A stretch of DNA of 64,000 nt from positions 324,764-388,763 of the forward strand of contig VWZL01000194.1 in NCBI GenBank assembly GCA_013396915.1. The letters are read 5' to 3'. A program made the position numbers and the translations under genes. This document shows positions 59,948 to 64,000 of the stretch, piece after piece (within the stretch, counting starts at the first letter, position 1; each line of letters starts with the position of its first letter). This DNA is from Stercorarius parasiticus (Eukaryota; Chordata; Aves; Charadriiformes; Stercorariidae). Below the pieces are notes generated by a model. That model worked only from the letters and a program-made list of their open reading frames with translations. It did not search any database and was not told where the DNA came from.

Positions 59948-62900
59948 CTGTGTCAGGGTAACAACAACAATTACTCAGAGTTTTTGAGATTGTGCATGAG
60001 TATAAACAATCTTTTGAACAAAAAAAATAGTTATTTCATTTTAACAAAGATATCATTTATTCAATTTTGACAAATGGAAACAAAAGACTCACTGAGAAGT
60101 CATACCTGCCAATGCACAAAATCCCCTTTCTTGTGCCTTGATGTTGTCAGGAAAGCTAACAACACTCGTCTTTACCTACTCTAAATACTTCTCTGAAAGA
60201 GCTGGATATTTTTCAACCTGGTAGAAAATAGAAACAACAACCTCGCCATTTGAAGCTTAATTTATGAGGGTTGCATTGTACAATCTGTGCCATTGTTAGG
60301 ACTTGGTTGCACAATCTAGCTCTGATCCTTGGCAGAGTTTTTGAAATCTTTTTAGAGACACAAAGTACCGGTCTCTGTTCCAGCATTTCTGGGACATGGC
60401 TATGGCCCAACTAGATTTGTTACATATACTTTAATATTTCAAAACAATGTCAGCAGCAGGTCCCACAGTCCTGACGAAGATCTCAGCTAACTGGTTTTAC
60501 TTTGTTTTGATCTGTAACTATCTGAGCTTAACTAAAAAGATTAGGAAGGAAGGTGTGAAAATGTGCATTTATTGATCAAGCCTCAGCTGAAACACAGGCA
60601 GGGACACTGAGACACATTGAAACGGTGACAGATGTTTTCTTTTTTATACAGAAAAATGAACATGGAAATTTTTTTTATCGGCAATCAGCTTAGGGAAATC
60701 TCATTTCATTTTTCTCATTAATAAGCTTTTCTTTGTTTTTCATGACCCAGAAACTGCTAAAACGATTAGAACAGCTTCCACTAACGCGTCTTGGATGTAG
60801 TCTTCAGAAAGCGGGAGCAAAGGTGGATGAGAGAGAAAGAGAATAGGTAACAGGGACTTCTTAAAAAGCAGCTCTAATATTTGTTGGGCAAATGCACAGA
60901 GTATTGTCTCTGCATTTGTGTTGTGTTAGTTTTTTAGTCAATGCCACTGTTTCCTTTGGTTCTTGAGAAATGCCGACTTCTGTTTGAAAAGACTGATGCT
61001 ACGGTCCAAATCCAACCCTGCCTGTTTCCAGGAAAGGCCACTGCCAACACCAGTGGAAGTCAATGCAGATTCTACAGAAAATACTGGGATTAACAGGGGT
61101 GCCCAGCAACCACTCTCCACCAGACACAACCAGCTCTGCAGTGGGCATAAACCATCACAATTCCCAGATGAGGCTCTTCGGATTTGCAGTGGCTGAAGAG
61201 AAAGCACTACCGGGTCCACAGCAGGAGCTGTGATCTAACAACTCTGAACGTCAGACCTCTGCCTGGCGGCTGCTTGCTCTGCCTAAGCCTGTGAGGCTGC
61301 CCCGTGCCCTTTCAAAACTGAATTTACGCAAAAGTATTATGATCTTTTTGACTCTCAGGAATGTAATAGAAAGCCACTTATATAGATAACTGAATCAAAA
61401 ATAAGGATGAAATTGCGTACACATTTTCTGGCAGTTTGGAGAATTCCCATCAGTGAATCATTTGCATTAGCAACAAATCTCCCTCAGCTGCCCCTGTGGA
61501 CTGCAGAGCAGCAGTGCGTGAAATGGGAACATTTCTTATGGAAAGAGGCACCTGCAGGATTTCTTGCATGAACATGAGTCACTGTTTTCGCAGCTATAAT
61601 TAAACATATAAACGCAAAACTGTGCTGTCGAAACTGGCTGTGGATAAGATCATGTTCAAGAGCGCTGATTTTGTAATGCTGGATGTTTTGTATTTGTGAA
61701 TGAGGCTGGCAAACAGTCAGCTTTTAACAGGTGGCTTTGTTTAGATGAACTCTTGAAGAGAATATCTATTGTAGGTGACTGTGGACTCATAACTCATTAC
61801 CACTGGTAGCAACAGTGGAAGTCAGAGCATAGACCCAATTCAGCTGCTTTTACTATCACATTTTCTAACCTTGCTCTAGCTACATTGGTGATGAGCTATA
61901 CAGGCATGGATTTACCAAGGGCTAAAACACAGCACTATCGCCGCCTGTTAGTACAGTCCTGTAAAGCTTTGTACGCTCACCAAGAGACAGGCTGCCTTCA
62001 CTCCCCACTAACACTCCCCCATACGGAGTTCATGCACTCACAGTGCAAATGTGTCTGGAGCAGGAGAAATTATGACCCTGGAAAGTGTGTTCCTCAATCA
62101 CCTCCTTGACACGTTGGTGCTCCTTTACCATGGGCTTTCTGCCTGATCAGATCGTAGCCGTATGCCCTCAGCAAGGCATGTGAATCAGTTGATACTAGAA
62201 CAACTTCAGCAATAGCTAGATCATGGGACCCTCAAGTTGTCCTTACTGGTGTGTGCTGCCCACCGCTGTGCGCAGAAGGACTCTCATCCACTTGTGCTTC
62301 CCGTGAGTGAGCACGCAGGCTTCAGGACTAGGTGCAAAATTCGAATCTAGATCATATGCAAGTAAAAGCTGAGGACAATTCAAAGACAGGCTTTTACTCC
62401 GAACCTTTGTATTATCTACTTTACCAGTAGCTAAGAAAGGGATAGACATGGGATGGTCTTTCCTTTATATTGTCCCCTTACTGTCACTACTGCTGCATCA
62501 GAGGGAGCCCTCAACCCACATGGAGATGAATCTGGAGCCGTTCACAACATAGCAATGCTTTCCACTTCTCATCTCTAAATACAGTGATATTTTATCTGCA
62601 AGTAGCGCTCCTCATCTTTTGAAACAGCACTTGCAACAGGGTTGTGATTTGTTTTATTGGCGGGGCTTTTTCTGTGATGCTCTGAGGACTTTGACTCCAC
62701 TGCTCAAACACACAGGAGCTTTGCTTTCTCAGTAATTGCATTGTTCAGGAGATCCGTGCAGTCTGTCTTATTTCTACGTTGTCTGGTGCTTGTCCATTAC
62801 AGCTGAGGGGCTATTCCCTTCGGGGCCCAAAGGGGTTCTGCACCTACATTGCATTACTGTGAATTAGAGTTGCATATAACCATGCACGCATCAAGACAAG

Positions 62901-64000
62901 AGCAATGGACGCCACTGTTCTCTTCAGCCTGGTGGGCTGCGCTCTCTAAGGTGCAGTGCGTATGCAGCTCTGACTCTCTTCACTGCACACTCTGAGTGCC
63001 AAGTGCTCATGTTTTACACATTTGCCATCTTCTGTGACAGAACAGCTCCATAATCCTTGCAACTGATCTTTCAGAGAAGAAATCAGCCCAACCTTTGTGA
63101 ATGTGGTAGTTGCGCACAAAGAACCGGGGTTTAACTCTCAGTAATTCCAGTAATTACTGTTCATAACTTTGGTAAGCTGAGCTTTCTGGACTTATCTCTC
63201 CAATTTTCATTTTCCTCTTGTTTACTTTGCCCTGTAAAGCTGTAAACAACCTTCTTAAAAAGGAATACTGTGCCTTATATCCTGCCATCAGTTAACAAAA
63301 CTGTTCTTCTTCCTGTTAGAGCTTTCTGCAGGTTCACTGCAGTGGGTTGGCACAGCCAGCTTGGTCCCCGGCACCAGCGAACTGCCCATGAAGCAGCACC
63401 ATGCCATCCCACTGGGCAGGGACCGCAGCACCAACACCTCATCCTTCACTCTGAACGGGAAGTTGGGGACACGGTGGCCAGTGTGCTGCACATATGTCCT
63501 TTCTTTGGTAAAGCCTGTCCAGGTCATATTTAATCTTCTAGGGCTCAGGGGATTTGTTCTCTCAGGGAAGACCTCTCTGCAGAGATGTGTGTCCCCTGTG
63601 GGGACTCTGGCTTTGTCCTTCTCTGTGGCTGGACAGGGGCAGGGTCTGGTCTGCAGTTAGTGATTGTGTCTGAAGTAACAGGTCCCTTAGTGGTCCTCCC
63701 TGTCACCAGAGGTGACTCACCTGGGGCAGTCACGTGAATATGTCTTTGCTCTCTAAGACACAGGCTAAACACAGAGAGTTTTCTATTGGCTGTCATCTAC
63801 ATTAAACATTTAATTAACACAGGCTGACTGAAAACAACCTACATTAATATAATCCTTTTTTCTCAGCTTCCTGCTTCAAAACCTACTTTGACTAATCATT
63901 ACCATGCTCCGACATGTGTCCTGCTCAAGGAAACTTGATGTTTGTGAGTAGGTGTTGCTCCACATACACACAACCAGTAGAGCTGCAGTAATCAGAATTT
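59948..64000 (-). other. Upstream intronic sequence of the CCDC187-like gene
   Basis: No certain exon. A GC-richer patch at about 63320-63800 carries minus-strand open frames and a consensus donor at 63721/63720; see findings. The start codon and promoter of the gene are probably beyond 64000. Confidence 0.55.

Noticed and set aside
60105..60160. Short exon candidate ending in CAG|GTATGA
   Set aside because: It ends in phase 1, while the next exon (59947) needs phase 2.
1..64000. CRISPR arrays, tRNA/rRNA genes, bacterial-style operons, endogenous viral genes
   Set aside because: No spaced identical repeats, cloverleaf genes or retroviral coding motifs were seen; the only recognisable mobile DNA is CR1.

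Overview
The window is a piece of a bird chromosome. It holds intron-rich vertebrate genes with GT/AG splice sites, a CpG-island promoter, and CR1 LINE copies whose 3' end has the avian signature (purine-rich CR1 tail ending in the octamer ATTCTATG at about 49061-49070). Two genes were reconstructed, both on the minus strand and transcribed toward low coordinates. I joined exons by hand from splice consensus, reading phase and similarity to known vertebrate proteins.

Layout from low to high coordinates. (1) 1-2.2 kb is non-coding DNA beyond the 3' end of QSOX2: a TG/CG-rich simple-sequence block and two clusters of homeodomain-type motifs. (2) 2.2-6.14 kb is the probable long 3' UTR of QSOX2, containing an ancient CR1 relic. 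(3) 6.14-30.22 kb is QSOX2, quiescin sulfhydryl oxidase 2: 12 coding exons that join in frame to 671 residues, with a signal peptide, thioredoxin domains, an Erv/ALR FAD domain and a C-terminal membrane anchor. Its first exon lies in a CpG island (about 29.6-30.6 kb). (4) 30.3-34.07 kb is the spacer, which includes the upstream gene's 3' UTR. (5) 34.07-59.95 kb and beyond is a CEP350-family gene with a CAP-Gly domain. Twenty coding exons join in one frame to about 1,906 residues, and the 5' end was not found. Its position directly upstream of QSOX2, and its clear divergence from CEP350, identify it as the avian CCDC187 orthologue. (6) 59.95-64 kb is intronic or upstream sequence of that gene.

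The pair CCDC187-QSOX2 is the counterpart of CEP350-QSOX1 on human chromosome 1. In both blocks a LIM-homeobox gene follows (LHX3 or LHX4), so LHX3 is predicted just off the low-coordinate edge. The two genes do not form a functional pathway: QSOX2 makes disulfides in the secretory pathway, while CEP350-family proteins act at centrosomes and microtubules. Their adjacency is ancestral linkage.

I saw no operon-like, CRISPR, viral or otherwise new multi-gene system. The points most worth checking are the loss of the tryptophan before the CGHC motif of QSOX2, the CAP-Gly domain and proline-motif array in one 2.9-kb exon of the CCDC187-like gene, a probable GC-AG intron, and an N that hides the middle of a CR1 copy.
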